Positions 6,560-14,261 of a DNA stretch of 22,736 nucleotides are shown here, one piece after another. The notes beneath the pieces were generated by a model. The model did no database searches. It was not told the DNA's origin and worked only from the letters and a program-made list of their open reading frames with translations. This stretch comes from Clostridia bacterium (GTDB taxonomy: Bacteria > Bacillota_A > Clostridia > Oscillospirales > CAG-272), in the NCBI GenBank assembly GCA_017529175.1, contig JAFXNX010000223.1, positions 1 through 22,736 of the forward strand, given 5' to 3'. Each line of letters begins with the position of its first letter. Positions within the stretch are counted from its first letter, which is position 1. The translations under genes were made by a program, and so were the position numbers.

Positions 6560-8263
6560 ATGTACAGGTCTGAAAAGGACGGAAGTATAAGGATTAAAGC
6601 GGCGAGATATGAGGTCGAAATCGACAGAGAACGCGTCGACGTTATTCTTGCGGGAGAGCGCGCGGCAAGGCTGACGCCCGTTTCCGCAGTCAACGTTTTA
6701 AGGGACGGTGAAGAGGTAAAAGACACGGCGGAAATCGTTTCGCTTTCCGAAAAAGAAGAAGAGCGCGCGTACGTTTTTACGTGGCGCGGAAAGTCGTCCG
6801 TGTGGAGCGATGTCGAGTTCGTTCTTCGCGCGACGGAGCTTTATCTTGAATATTTTGTACGCGTCGCGGGAGACGGCGATGTTGACAGTGTCGAATATTT
6901 CGGCGGATGCGGCGGAAGCGAGTATGAGTTTGACCGCGGATTTACCCCGATACCGACGGTCGACGGCTCGGCGCAGTGCGAGTTTTCGGCTCAAAAGGCG
7001 TTCGACGAGTTTTCCTTCCTTACGATTCCTCCGCTTTTTACTTACGTCTTTGACGTCTGCGGTATAAATAAGAAGATCACTTTCGCACTTGCGGCGGACG
7101 CGGGCGAACACAATTTTACGAAGTTTGCTTATTGCACCGGCGGAACGCTCGGACTCAGACGCTTCTGGTTTTCGACAGATCAGCTCGGTCATACGTGCGT
7201 AAAAGGCGAATGGAATAGTCCTTCGATCCTGATATACGGCGCTGATACGCGTTATGACGCGATGAAGTATTACGCGGACTATTATTTTACGACCGGCAAG
7301 GCACAAATAAAACCTTCGTCGCGCCGTCCGCGTTTCTGGTACGGACCCGCGGTTTGCGGATGGATAGAGCAGGCGGCATATTCCGAAGCAAAGAAGCTCG
7401 GTATATCGCAGCCGGAGATGGCGCGTCAGGACACTTACGACAACTTCAACCTCGAGCTTGAAAGGCGCGACCTTCATCCGACCATAATGATAATCGACGA
7501 CAAGTGGCAGACGGCGTACGGCGACCCTTATGCTAATACGGAGAAGTGGCCCGATCTTCGCCGCTGGATCGACGAAAACCGCGAGGAAAGAGGGCGTCAT
7601 ACGATGCTCTGGTACAAACTCTGGGACTCCGAGGGGCTTCCGGACGACGAGTGCATGAAGAGCGAGTCGCAGTATAACGCGAGATGCGCCGATCCGACAA
7701 ACCCAAAGTACCGCGAGCGTTTGAGGGAAATAATGCACAGACTGATCTCCTCAGACAAAGGATGCTACAACGCGGACGGGTTGAAGTTGGATTTTGCGTT
7801 CTTCCAGCCGACAGGACGCTCTGCTGTATCGTATGACGGCAGATACGGTGTGGAATTATTCCTTGAGTATATCAAAACGATATATGAATTTGTGAAAGCG
7901 GAAAAGCCGGAGGCGATAATTTCAGCGTCTCCTTGTCACCCGCTGTTTGCAAAATATATAGATCACGCAAGGCTTCATGACTATCATCCTGACTTGAGAC
8001 GAAACGTGGAAGAATTTACGTTCAGGCGCGAACTGTATCATATTGCGCTCCCGTGGTCGCTCGTAGATACGGACGGCGCGGGCTTCCGCGTACGAAGAGA
8101 CACTATGAGATATCTTTGCGAAGCGCAGGATCTCGGCATCCCCGATCTTTACTGCATCACGGATATGCCGGGAATACATCTGACGGACGACGACTGGAAG
8201 ACGGTGTCGAACGTATGGCGCGAGTATTCGGAATGGGCTGACAGGATCGCGGAATTAAGATAG
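6560..8263 (+). CDS. Clan GH-D-like glycoside hydrolase (GH36/GH31-type, alpha-galactosidase-like), cytoplasmic
   Basis: A 567-residue protein with an N-terminal beta-rich part (about 1-260) and a C-terminal TIM barrel. Barrel features resemble clan D: IMIIDDKWQ (309-317, comparable with the DDGWQ segment of GH36), a WPDLRRWIDENRE-like helix, HTMLWYKLW, GLKLDFAFF (D411 in the KxD position of the nucleophile), and SLVDTDG (D503 or D505 as possible acid/base). No signal peptide is present, so it should act inside the cell on imported oligosaccharides or glycosides. The start is ATG 6560, six bases after CCGGAGG. It has its own promoter and terminator, so it is a single-gene unit. Family and linkage are inferred from motifs; it could belong to an uncharacterised GH36- or GH31-related group. 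Confidence 0.72.
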   Translation: MYRSEKDGSIRIKAARYEVEIDRERVDVILAGERAARLTPVSAVNVLRDGEEVKDTAEIVSLSEKEEERAYVFTWRGKSSVWSDVEFVLRATELYLEYFVRVAGDGDVDSVEYFGGCGGSEYEFDRGFTPIPTVDGSAQCEFSAQKAFDEFSFLTIPPLFTYVFDVCGINKKITFALAADAGEHNFTKFAYCTGGTLGLRRFWFSTDQLGHTCVKGEWNSPSILIYGADTRYDAMKYYADYYFTTGKAQIKPSSRRPRFWYGPAVCGWIEQAAYSEAKKLGISQPEMARQDTYDNFNLELERRDLHPTIMIIDDKWQTAYGDPYANTEKWPDLRRWIDENREERGRHTMLWYKLWDSEGLPDDECMKSESQYNARCADPTNPKYRERLREIMHRLISSDKGCYNADGLKLDFAFFQPTGRSAVSYDGRYGVELFLEYIKTIYEFVKAEKPEAIISASPCHPLFAKYIDHARLHDYHPDLRRNVEEFTFRRELYHIALPWSLVDTDGAGFRVRRDTMRYLCEAQDLGIPDLYCITDMPGIHLTDDDWKTVSNVWREYSEWADRIAELR

Positions 8264-8276
8264 AAAACCGAACAAA

Positions 8277-8309
8277 CGCCCCGGCAAAACAGTTGCCGGG
8301 GCGCTTTTT
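8277..8309 (+). terminator. Rho-independent terminator of the hydrolase gene
   Basis: An 11-bp perfect stem, CGCCCCGGCAA (8277-8287) with its complement at 8293-8303, loop AACAG, then C and five T (8305-8309). It begins 13 bases after the hydrolase stop codon. Confidence 0.93.
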
Positions 8310-8372
8310 GTAAATTATTGTATTGTTGCACAAATTAATGTCCCGTTTAGGTTTTAATTTATATACTTTTTA

Positions 8373-8401
8373 TTGACACGTTTTAAATAATATGATAAAA
8401 T
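8373..8401 (+). promoter_or_regulatory. Strong sigma-A promoter of the kinase/rSAM/PqqD operon
   Basis: A consensus TTGACA (8373-8378), a 17-base spacer and TAAAAT (8396-8401) with an extended -10 TGA. The surrounding 60 bases are AT-rich. Transcription would start near 8408. With no further terminator or gap above 42 bases until 19333, it could drive seven genes. Confidence 0.88.
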
Positions 8402-8440
8402 AATTATGAGTAATTATATATAATATTGCGGAGTGTAGTT

Positions 8441-9376
8441 TTGAAAAAAGAAAATAGCACACCGGCTCTTTATTCGAAAAAGAGTATTGTCAAAATTGTA
8501 ATATGCGCGCTGATCGTACTTGCGCTGACCGTTTTTTGCATCGTTCTGATCTCGAAGAATAAAACGGATGACGGCGCGAAGAGCGACGATACGCGAAACT
8601 CATCTGCCGAAACGTCAGGCACGCCGGTCGAGACTGCGGGGACTGATGAATACACGCCTGTCGACACTTCCGTTGTAACGGACGCGCCGGATGATACACA
8701 AAATACGCCGGGCGAAGGCGAAACGGCGACTGTTCCCGCAAACGAGTCGTCTTACGAAAACAAAGACGCATCGACCGACGTTGTGACAGACGGCGGCGCA
8801 AACGAAGTTTCCGGTAAAAACAAAGGATATCTCGGAAAAGGTCTCTACGTGACGTCCCCTCAGTCTTACAGCGGCGCATACGTCGAGGACGGCTCGGACG
8901 AAGAAGTATCCGACATCCTTGCGGTCACTCTGAAAAACACGGGAAGCGAGATCATCCGCTATATATCTTTTAAAGTTTATTACGGAGAGACGACGGCAAA
9001 CTTTGAAGCGACGACAGTCCTTCCCGGAACTTCTGTTGTCGTGCTTGAGAAAAACAGGATAACGTATCCCGGAGACGATTTCGACACCTGCGAAGCGATC
9101 GACGTCGCATACTTTGACGAGGAGCCGGTCTTCTACTCGGAATTTCTCTCAATCTCCGGCGCCGAAGGTCAGTTTATAATATCCAACACGGGCGACAATG
9201 ATATTACGGGCAGCGTCGTGGTGTACTATAAAAACGTAAAGGACGGAAGATATTTCGGCGGTATTACGTACCGGGCGACGTCCTCGGCCGGCGTAAAAGC
9301 GAGTGAATCGATAATTCTGCCCGCGCGTCACTTCTCGCCGGACACTTGCCGCGTGATGTTCGTGACTTATGACTGA
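8441..9376 (+). CDS. Membrane-anchored protein with two related extracellular beta domains, function unknown
   Basis: A 311-residue protein I do not recognise. A basic N-terminus (KKENSTPALYSKKS) is followed by one hydrophobic helix at about 16-37. There is no cleavable-signal pattern or lipobox, so the rest should face outward. Residues about 41-125 are a Ser/Thr/Asp-rich spacer. Residues about 127-311 form two similar beta-rich units: LAVTLKNTGSEIIRYISFKVYY with CEAIDVAYFD, and QFIISNTGDNDITGSVVVYY with CRVMFVTYD. Each has NTG near the start and a Cys near the end, which suggests an internal duplication of a CARDB- or FxLYD-like fold. The start is taken as TTG 8441, seven bases after GGAG (8430-8433); a TTG at 8426 lacks a site. 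The last 8 bases overlap the kinase start (ATGACTGA), so translation is coupled and a joint function is likely. Confidence 0.7.
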   Translation: MKKENSTPALYSKKSIVKIVICALIVLALTVFCIVLISKNKTDDGAKSDDTRNSSAETSGTPVETAGTDEYTPVDTSVVTDAPDDTQNTPGEGETATVPANESSYENKDASTDVVTDGGANEVSGKNKGYLGKGLYVTSPQSYSGAYVEDGSDEEVSDILAVTLKNTGSEIIRYISFKVYYGETTANFEATTVLPGTSVVVLEKNRITYPGDDFDTCEAIDVAYFDEEPVFYSEFLSISGAEGQFIISNTGDNDITGSVVVYYKNVKDGRYFGGITYRATSSAGVKASESIILPARHFSPDTCRVMFVTYD

Positions 9377-10238
9377 TCACATAAAGTATTATGAGATAGC
9401 GGGGATCACGTTTTCCGTTGAGACCCCGTGGGAGTACGAGGACACGACGCCGTATTCGCTCTTCCTCAAGGACGGAGCGGATGAAGTTGATACACGTTAC
9501 GTCTTCATCGAAACGGACGGACTTCCGTCTCCGACGGGAAAGCTCTTGTTTGAGAATCCAAATTACAGAGCTTACGAAACGGAAGACACGGTCGAGAGAT
9601 TTATCGGATATTTCTACGAGGGAAAGGAGCTTGATCCCGCGTACGCGCTCGTACGCCGGAAGGCGGGCGACGAAAGATATGTTGAGGTGCTCCTTGACCG
9701 CAAACGCGACGTCCCGAAGAATTCCTCGCTGATTTTCAAAACGCTCTGCCTTGAGCATCTTGTAACGGCTCACGGCGGGATGATACTCCACGCATCGTTC
9801 GTAAAAACGGAGAGCGGCGCGATACTCTTCACGGCTCCCTCGGGGACCGGAAAGTCTACTCAAGCGAAACTCTGGGAAAACGCCCGCGGGACAAAGACCG
9901 TCAACGGAGACTGCGCGGTGATAAGAAAATGCGAAAACGCTCATTTCGCATACGGACTCCCGTTTGCGGGGACGAGCGGTATATGTGAGAATGACAGCGC
10001 AAAACTTTGCGCGATCGTATATCTTGTTCAGGCAAAAGAGAACTCGGTAAAGCGTCTTTCCGGCGCCGCGTCGTTCAAAGCGGTGATGGAAGGTGCAAAG
10101 CTCGATATCTGGGACCGCCGTGACGCGGAGGCGTCGACGTCGTTTATAAAAGAAATAGCGGAGGCGACGCCGGTATACATTCTTTACTGCCTGCCCGATC
10201 GAGGCGCGGTAGACGCTCTCTCGGATGCGCTTGAATGA
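9369..10238 (+). CDS. HPr-kinase-like P-loop kinase associated with a modification cassette
   Basis: A 289-residue protein whose C-terminal half resembles the catalytic domain of HPr kinase/phosphorylase and its relatives, found near lasso-peptide and PqqD-type gene sets. HAS (141-143) is followed by the P-loop TAPSGTGKST (155-164), and NGDCAVI (179-185) supplies the Asp that corresponds to the HPrK D-D loop. The N-terminal half (1-125) is unlike the Hpr-binding domain of true HprK and has no recognisable motif. The predicted reaction is phosphoryl transfer to a Ser/Thr in a protein or peptide. The start ATG 9369 lies inside the end of the upstream membrane-protein gene, with no strong site of its own. 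The radical SAM gene follows after 40 bases. A role in carbon-catabolite control is unlikely in this context; the substrate is unknown. Confidence 0.75.
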   Translation: MTDHIKYYEIAGITFSVETPWEYEDTTPYSLFLKDGADEVDTRYVFIETDGLPSPTGKLLFENPNYRAYETEDTVERFIGYFYEGKELDPAYALVRRKAGDERYVEVLLDRKRDVPKNSSLIFKTLCLEHLVTAHGGMILHASFVKTESGAILFTAPSGTGKSTQAKLWENARGTKTVNGDCAVIRKCENAHFAYGLPFAGTSGICENDSAKLCAIVYLVQAKENSVKRLSGAASFKAVMEGAKLDIWDRRDAEASTSFIKEIAEATPVYILYCLPDRGAVDALSDALE

Positions 10239-10278
10239 CTTGATTGATAAGTGAAGAGAAAGGAAACGGAAAAGCAGC

Positions 10279-11436
10279 ATGGCAGAACCGGTCATGTCTA
10301 AATATATGCACGAAAAAGGTTGCCGTCTCGGACTCCCGATATCGGGAAGCTTCGAGCTGACGCCGAGGTGCAATTTCAACTGTAAAATGTGCTACGTCCA
10401 TCTTTCAAAGGAAGAGGCGGAGCGCCGGGGCAGAGAACTGTCGGCGCAAGAGTGGCTCGGGATAGCAAAAGAGGCGAAAGACCGCGGGATGCTGTTTGTC
10501 CTTCTTACCGGAGGAGAGCCGCTTCTCAGAGAAGATTTCAGGTATATCTTCACCGAACTTCAGAAAATGGGGCTTATGATCGCGGTGAACACCAACGCCT
10601 CGCTGATCGACGACGGGTACTTTGAGTTTTTTATGAAGCACCGTCCGATGAGACTCAACATAAGTCTTTACGGAACGTCCGACGATACTTACGAAGAGCT
10701 GACGGGAAACAGATGCTCGCAAAAAGTGATCGGCAATATAAAAAGACTTAAGGAAGCGGGGATCGCGGTCAAGCTGAACGTACTGATCGGTCCTTTGAAC
10801 GTCAGCGATACCGACGGTATAAGAAGGATATCGGAGGAAACAGGTATTCCGATCAAGTCGACGACTTACCTTTACCCTCCTATGAGAGTCGACGCCGGGT
10901 CGGCGGGAACAAACAAAGCGCGTTTTCCCGCTCATGAAGCGGCGCGTTATCAGATGATATTCGATAAACAGCGCTTTTCGCGCGAAGAGTTCGCAATGCG
11001 CACAGTCGCGATCTGTCGCGGAGCGAGGACGGAAACGTCCGACGAGGACTGCGACGGCGTACCCTACGAAGGCGTCAACTGCAGAGCGGGAAGAAGCAGT
11101 TTCTGGATGACATGGGACGGCAGGATGATGCCGTGCGGTATGATGACGGAGCCTGTCGCATATCCGCTTCGCGACGGCTTTGACAAGGCGTGGAGCGAGA
11201 TAAGGGACGCGACGGCGAGAATCACGCTCCCTCACGAGTGCTCGACATGCAAGATGCGAAACATCTGCCACGTATGCGCGGCGTCCGCGTATGCCGAGAG
11301 CGGACGTTTCAACGGAAAACCGCAGTATATATGCGATATGGTCTCAAAGCTCGCAGATCTTTACCGCGAAGAATACGCGGCGATGAACGCGAGCGGAGAA
11401 TTGAAGATGACATTTCCGGAGGCGGATAATAAATGA
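10279..11436 (+). CDS. Radical SAM/SPASM domain protein (putative peptide or protein modification enzyme)
   Basis: A 385-residue iron-sulfur enzyme. ELTPRCNFNCKMCYVH places the CxxxCxxC cluster ligands at C31, C35 and C38, and LLTGGEPLLRE supplies the GGEP SAM-binding motif. The C-terminal SPASM region has C268 (GVNC), C286 (MMPCG), then C321, C324, C330 and C333 (CSTCKMRNICHVC) and C352. That is the pattern of auxiliary 4Fe-4S clusters in PqqE, AlbA and anaerobic sulfatase-maturase relatives. It should act in the cytoplasm on a polypeptide. ATG 10279 follows AAAGGA-like sequence at a loose distance; ATG 10294 is a possible alternative. Its TGA overlaps the ATG of the PqqD-like gene (ATGA), indicating coupled translation with a likely partner protein. 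No sulfatase gene is in view, so the substrate is open. Confidence 0.88.
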   Translation: MAEPVMSKYMHEKGCRLGLPISGSFELTPRCNFNCKMCYVHLSKEEAERRGRELSAQEWLGIAKEAKDRGMLFVLLTGGEPLLREDFRYIFTELQKMGLMIAVNTNASLIDDGYFEFFMKHRPMRLNISLYGTSDDTYEELTGNRCSQKVIGNIKRLKEAGIAVKLNVLIGPLNVSDTDGIRRISEETGIPIKSTTYLYPPMRVDAGSAGTNKARFPAHEAARYQMIFDKQRFSREEFAMRTVAICRGARTETSDEDCDGVPYEGVNCRAGRSSFWMTWDGRMMPCGMMTEPVAYPLRDGFDKAWSEIRDATARITLPHECSTCKMRNICHVCAASAYAESGRFNGKPQYICDMVSKLADLYREEYAAMNASGELKMTFPEADNK

Positions 11437-11699
11437 GAATTAACCCCGATTACGTTATGAGAGAGATAGCGGGAGACTTCGTGCTCGTTCCGACGGGAGA
11501 CGCGCTCTCGAAGTATAACGGACTGTTTGCGGTGACAGAGGTGGGAGCAAAGATATTCGAACTGATCCCGGTATGCTCTGACGCCGATGAGATAGCGTCG
11601 AAGATCGTGGAAGAGTATGAGGTCGACAAGGATACCGCAAAGAGCGACGTCGATGAATTTCTCTCGACGCTTGAAGAAAAAGGAATATTATTGAAATAA
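11433..11699 (+). CDS. PqqD-like RiPP recognition element protein
   Basis: An 88-residue small protein of the PqqD/RRE kind, a winged-helix partner that holds a leader peptide for a radical SAM enzyme. FVLVPTGDALSKYNGLFAVTEVGAKIFELI (split here by beta strand and helix near residues 16-45) has the typical PqqD hairpin, then helix. The second half is helical, ending in DVDEFLSTLEEKGILLK. The start ATG 11433 has GGAGG at 11418-11422 and overlaps the rSAM stop. It is a free-standing RRE rather than fused to the enzyme. The first dockerin-bearing gene begins 20 bases after its stop, with no promoter or terminator between, so it is probably on the same transcript. The peptide it binds is not identified. 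Confidence 0.85.
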   Translation: MRINPDYVMREIAGDFVLVPTGDALSKYNGLFAVTEVGAKIFELIPVCSDADEIASKIVEEYEVDKDTAKSDVDEFLSTLEEKGILLK

Positions 11700-11719
11700 A
11701 TATATTTGGGAGAAAACGT

Positions 11720-14227
11720 ATGAAAAAACTGTTATCGCTTGTACTCATCGTAATGATGATAGCGTCGGTAGCAACGTCGTCTGTAATAACGACGGGACAC
11801 GCGGCGACCGATCCCTCGCAGAACTATACCGTTCAGAGAGCGGCGAACGAGGACTCTGACATCAGAATGTGGTTCCAGCATTCTAACGTTAAAGTGCATC
11901 AGGAAGATACGACGTCTACGGGTAAGAACACTTACTCGATCTACATGGCGAAAAACGAGTATCAGGGAGCGCAGGTAACTCTTTATTCGCCGAGCGTAAC
12001 GAAAAGCGACATTACCGCGAGCATAACGCAGTTCACGGCAATGAACGGTTCCGGTGCGAAAATGAGCGCCGATCTTTACTATGAATTCTATATCTACTGT
12101 GACAATCTCAATGAAACGGATGTTTACGGAGTGAGCAAAGCCGCGAATTCGTTCATCAGAGAGGGAATGATACCGGACGCTATGGCGAAGATGTCCGAGA
12201 TCAACAACAGGACCGGCAAGTTCACGCTGACTGCGGGAAAGACACAGACGCTTTACATAAAAGTCAAAAGTCTGCTTTCGACTCCCACCGGATGGTACAG
12301 CGCACAGTTCAATGTAAAAAATTCGACCGGACAGACGATCAAGACCGCCACGGTATACGCTTACGTGTGGAATTTCGAGATCCCGGAGGCAGCTCACTTC
12401 CAGACAGCGTTCGACATAGGATACGTCGACCTCGGATCGGAAACGCTTTATAAAAACTATTATGACTATCTTCTCGACAACAGAATATGCGGATTCCAGG
12501 TTCCGGGCGACCTCAATTCGTCAAATACATATCTCACCAACCCGAGAGTAAACGCGGTCTCCGTCGCGATGCCGCGTACTTACGCGAATATGCTTCCACC
12601 TGCCGACATAAGAGATCTTTATCAGGATCTGTCGACGATGGACGAGTGGGAAACTGTAAAAGAAAAGATGTATTTCTATATCGCCGACGAACCGGTGAGC
12701 CAGGCGCACAAGGACAATATGGTGACCTATCTCGGCGCAAATCCGGGTACGATCCGTACGATACAGAATGTAAGAGATAATTATACGCCTGTTGCGACGA
12801 ACTGGCCCGATCCGTACGCGCTCGTCGCGTTCCACGAAAACCATCCGTTCCCGACAGGATACGATACGCAGACCGCTTATAACAGCGCGACGGGAAAATA
12901 TCTCCACAGCGACGACCACAGCGGCAGATTTGCAAACAGCACCGACGCGGTACAGATCATGATGGACGAAGAGATCTGCTCGATCTGGTGCGTACAGCCT
13001 TATTTCTACACCCCCGCTTCCGCGCTCACATCCGTCGGATACGCGGGCGACGTTTCGACCGGCAAGATCAGGAGCATGAACGGAACGATCTCCGGATTTG
13101 ACGTCAGCATGAACGGCATACTTGCCGGCGCAAACTACTTCAACTGGGACAGCAAATACGGCTCGTTCTCGAGCAGATTCGACAATTTCCAGTCCGCTCA
13201 GGCGACAAAGGGCAAGAACGTCAAGCTCTGGAACTACATCTGCGGCAACGAGACAGCTTATACATACTGCAACCACATAATAGAGAATACGGGACTTCAG
13301 AGCGAGCTCATATTCTGGCAGGCGATGCAGACTAACGCCACGGGTTATCTCTACTACGCTACGACCGCGTGGACCGAAAACAACAATTCGACGACCGCGC
13401 TCGGCTCAAGCAACGCGTACGACGGAAGCACTGTTTCCGGAAAGTGGAGAGTCAATACCATCACCAAAGCCGACGGTACGAACTATTACGGAAACGGCGT
13501 GCTGGTCTACGGAAAAGATATGAGAACATATCTGTCGCTCGGCAGCTCATCGCAGCCTCTCGGAACGGTCAGAGTAGAGCATTTAAGGGACGGTATCGAA
13601 GATTACGAAATGCTTTATATGTACGGTCAGGCTTTCGGCAAGACCGCAATGAACAATATGATAAACAAGGTTTCCGCAAACGTGATAAGTTATCTCTCGA
13701 TGCCCGGATTCAACAGATCCGCTTATTCGAGCAGTATGACCGACGAGGACGTATTCGCGACGGTAAGGATCGAACTCGGTAACGCGGTTGAAGAAGTCGC
13801 GGTCCACGAGCACACATGGAACACCGGAGTCGTGACAAGAGCGGCTACCTGCTCCGTGACGGGTATCAGAACGTTCACCTGCACCGCGTGCGGAGAAACG
13901 AGAACGGAAGAGATCGAAAAGCTTCCTCATACATGGAATGAAGGAGTTGTGACGACTCCCGCAACGTATACGACGGAAGGCGTCAAAACGTGTACCTGCA
14001 CGGTATGCGGCCAGACCGGCGAGATATCCATCGGCGTCCTTCCCGTGAAGGTAGGCGACGTTGACGGCGACGGAAATATCGGTATGAAAGATATTTCAAG
14101 TCTCAAAGCGTACATCGCCGGAACGCTCAACGTTTCGGATATCATCGCGACGAATTCCGACATAGACGGAAACGAAGTCATCAATATGATGGATATCAGC
14201 GCTATCAAGATGCTGATCGCAGGTTGA
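11720..14227 (+). CDS. Secreted DUF4091/GH123-like glycoside hydrolase with C-terminal dockerin, paralogue 1
   Basis: An 835-residue exported protein. The signal peptide ends near GHA/ATD (about residue 28). An N-terminal beta domain begins at about residue 40 and includes NTYSIYMAKNEYQGAQ. The catalytic region has YFYIADEP with D323-E324, matching the Asp-Glu pair used for substrate-assisted hydrolysis in GH123 beta-N-acetylgalactosaminidases, and VRVEHLRDGIEDYEMLY, the family hallmark near the C-terminal end of the domain. Two HTW repeats follow: HEHTW...C...CTACG and LPHTW...CTVCG. Residues 778-835 form a type I dockerin with calcium loops DVDGDGN and DIDGNE. Acting extracellularly, it should trim GalNAc- or hexosamine-containing glycans and attach to a cohesin scaffold not seen here. 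GGGAG at 11708-11712 sets the start. The specificity is inferred; activity may be lost. Confidence 0.83.
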   Translation: MKKLLSLVLIVMMIASVATSSVITTGHAATDPSQNYTVQRAANEDSDIRMWFQHSNVKVHQEDTTSTGKNTYSIYMAKNEYQGAQVTLYSPSVTKSDITASITQFTAMNGSGAKMSADLYYEFYIYCDNLNETDVYGVSKAANSFIREGMIPDAMAKMSEINNRTGKFTLTAGKTQTLYIKVKSLLSTPTGWYSAQFNVKNSTGQTIKTATVYAYVWNFEIPEAAHFQTAFDIGYVDLGSETLYKNYYDYLLDNRICGFQVPGDLNSSNTYLTNPRVNAVSVAMPRTYANMLPPADIRDLYQDLSTMDEWETVKEKMYFYIADEPVSQAHKDNMVTYLGANPGTIRTIQNVRDNYTPVATNWPDPYALVAFHENHPFPTGYDTQTAYNSATGKYLHSDDHSGRFANSTDAVQIMMDEEICSIWCVQPYFYTPASALTSVGYAGDVSTGKIRSMNGTISGFDVSMNGILAGANYFNWDSKYGSFSSRFDNFQSAQATKGKNVKLWNYICGNETAYTYCNHIIENTGLQSELIFWQAMQTNATGYLYYATTAWTENNNSTTALGSSNAYDGSTVSGKWRVNTITKADGTNYYGNGVLVYGKDMRTYLSLGSSSQPLGTVRVEHLRDGIEDYEMLYMYGQAFGKTAMNNMINKVSANVISYLSMPGFNRSAYSSSMTDEDVFATVRIELGNAVEEVAVHEHTWNTGVVTRAATCSVTGIRTFTCTACGETRTEEIEKLPHTWNEGVVTTPATYTTEGVKTCTCTVCGQTGEISIGVLPVKVGDVDGDGNIGMKDISSLKAYIAGTLNVSDIIATNSDIDGNEVINMMDISAIKMLIAG

Positions 14228-14261
14228 ATAAATTAGTTATTTTATACATAAGGAGAACAAT

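Noticed and set aside
8426..8440. Upstream TTG as start of the membrane protein
   Set aside because: It has no Shine-Dalgarno sequence and lies before GGAG at 8430-8433, which is well placed for TTG 8441 instead.
9264..10379. A 371-codon frame antisense to the kinase gene
   Set aside because: It crosses three sense genes at their joints and has no motif; the sense kinase has a full P-loop and coupled start.
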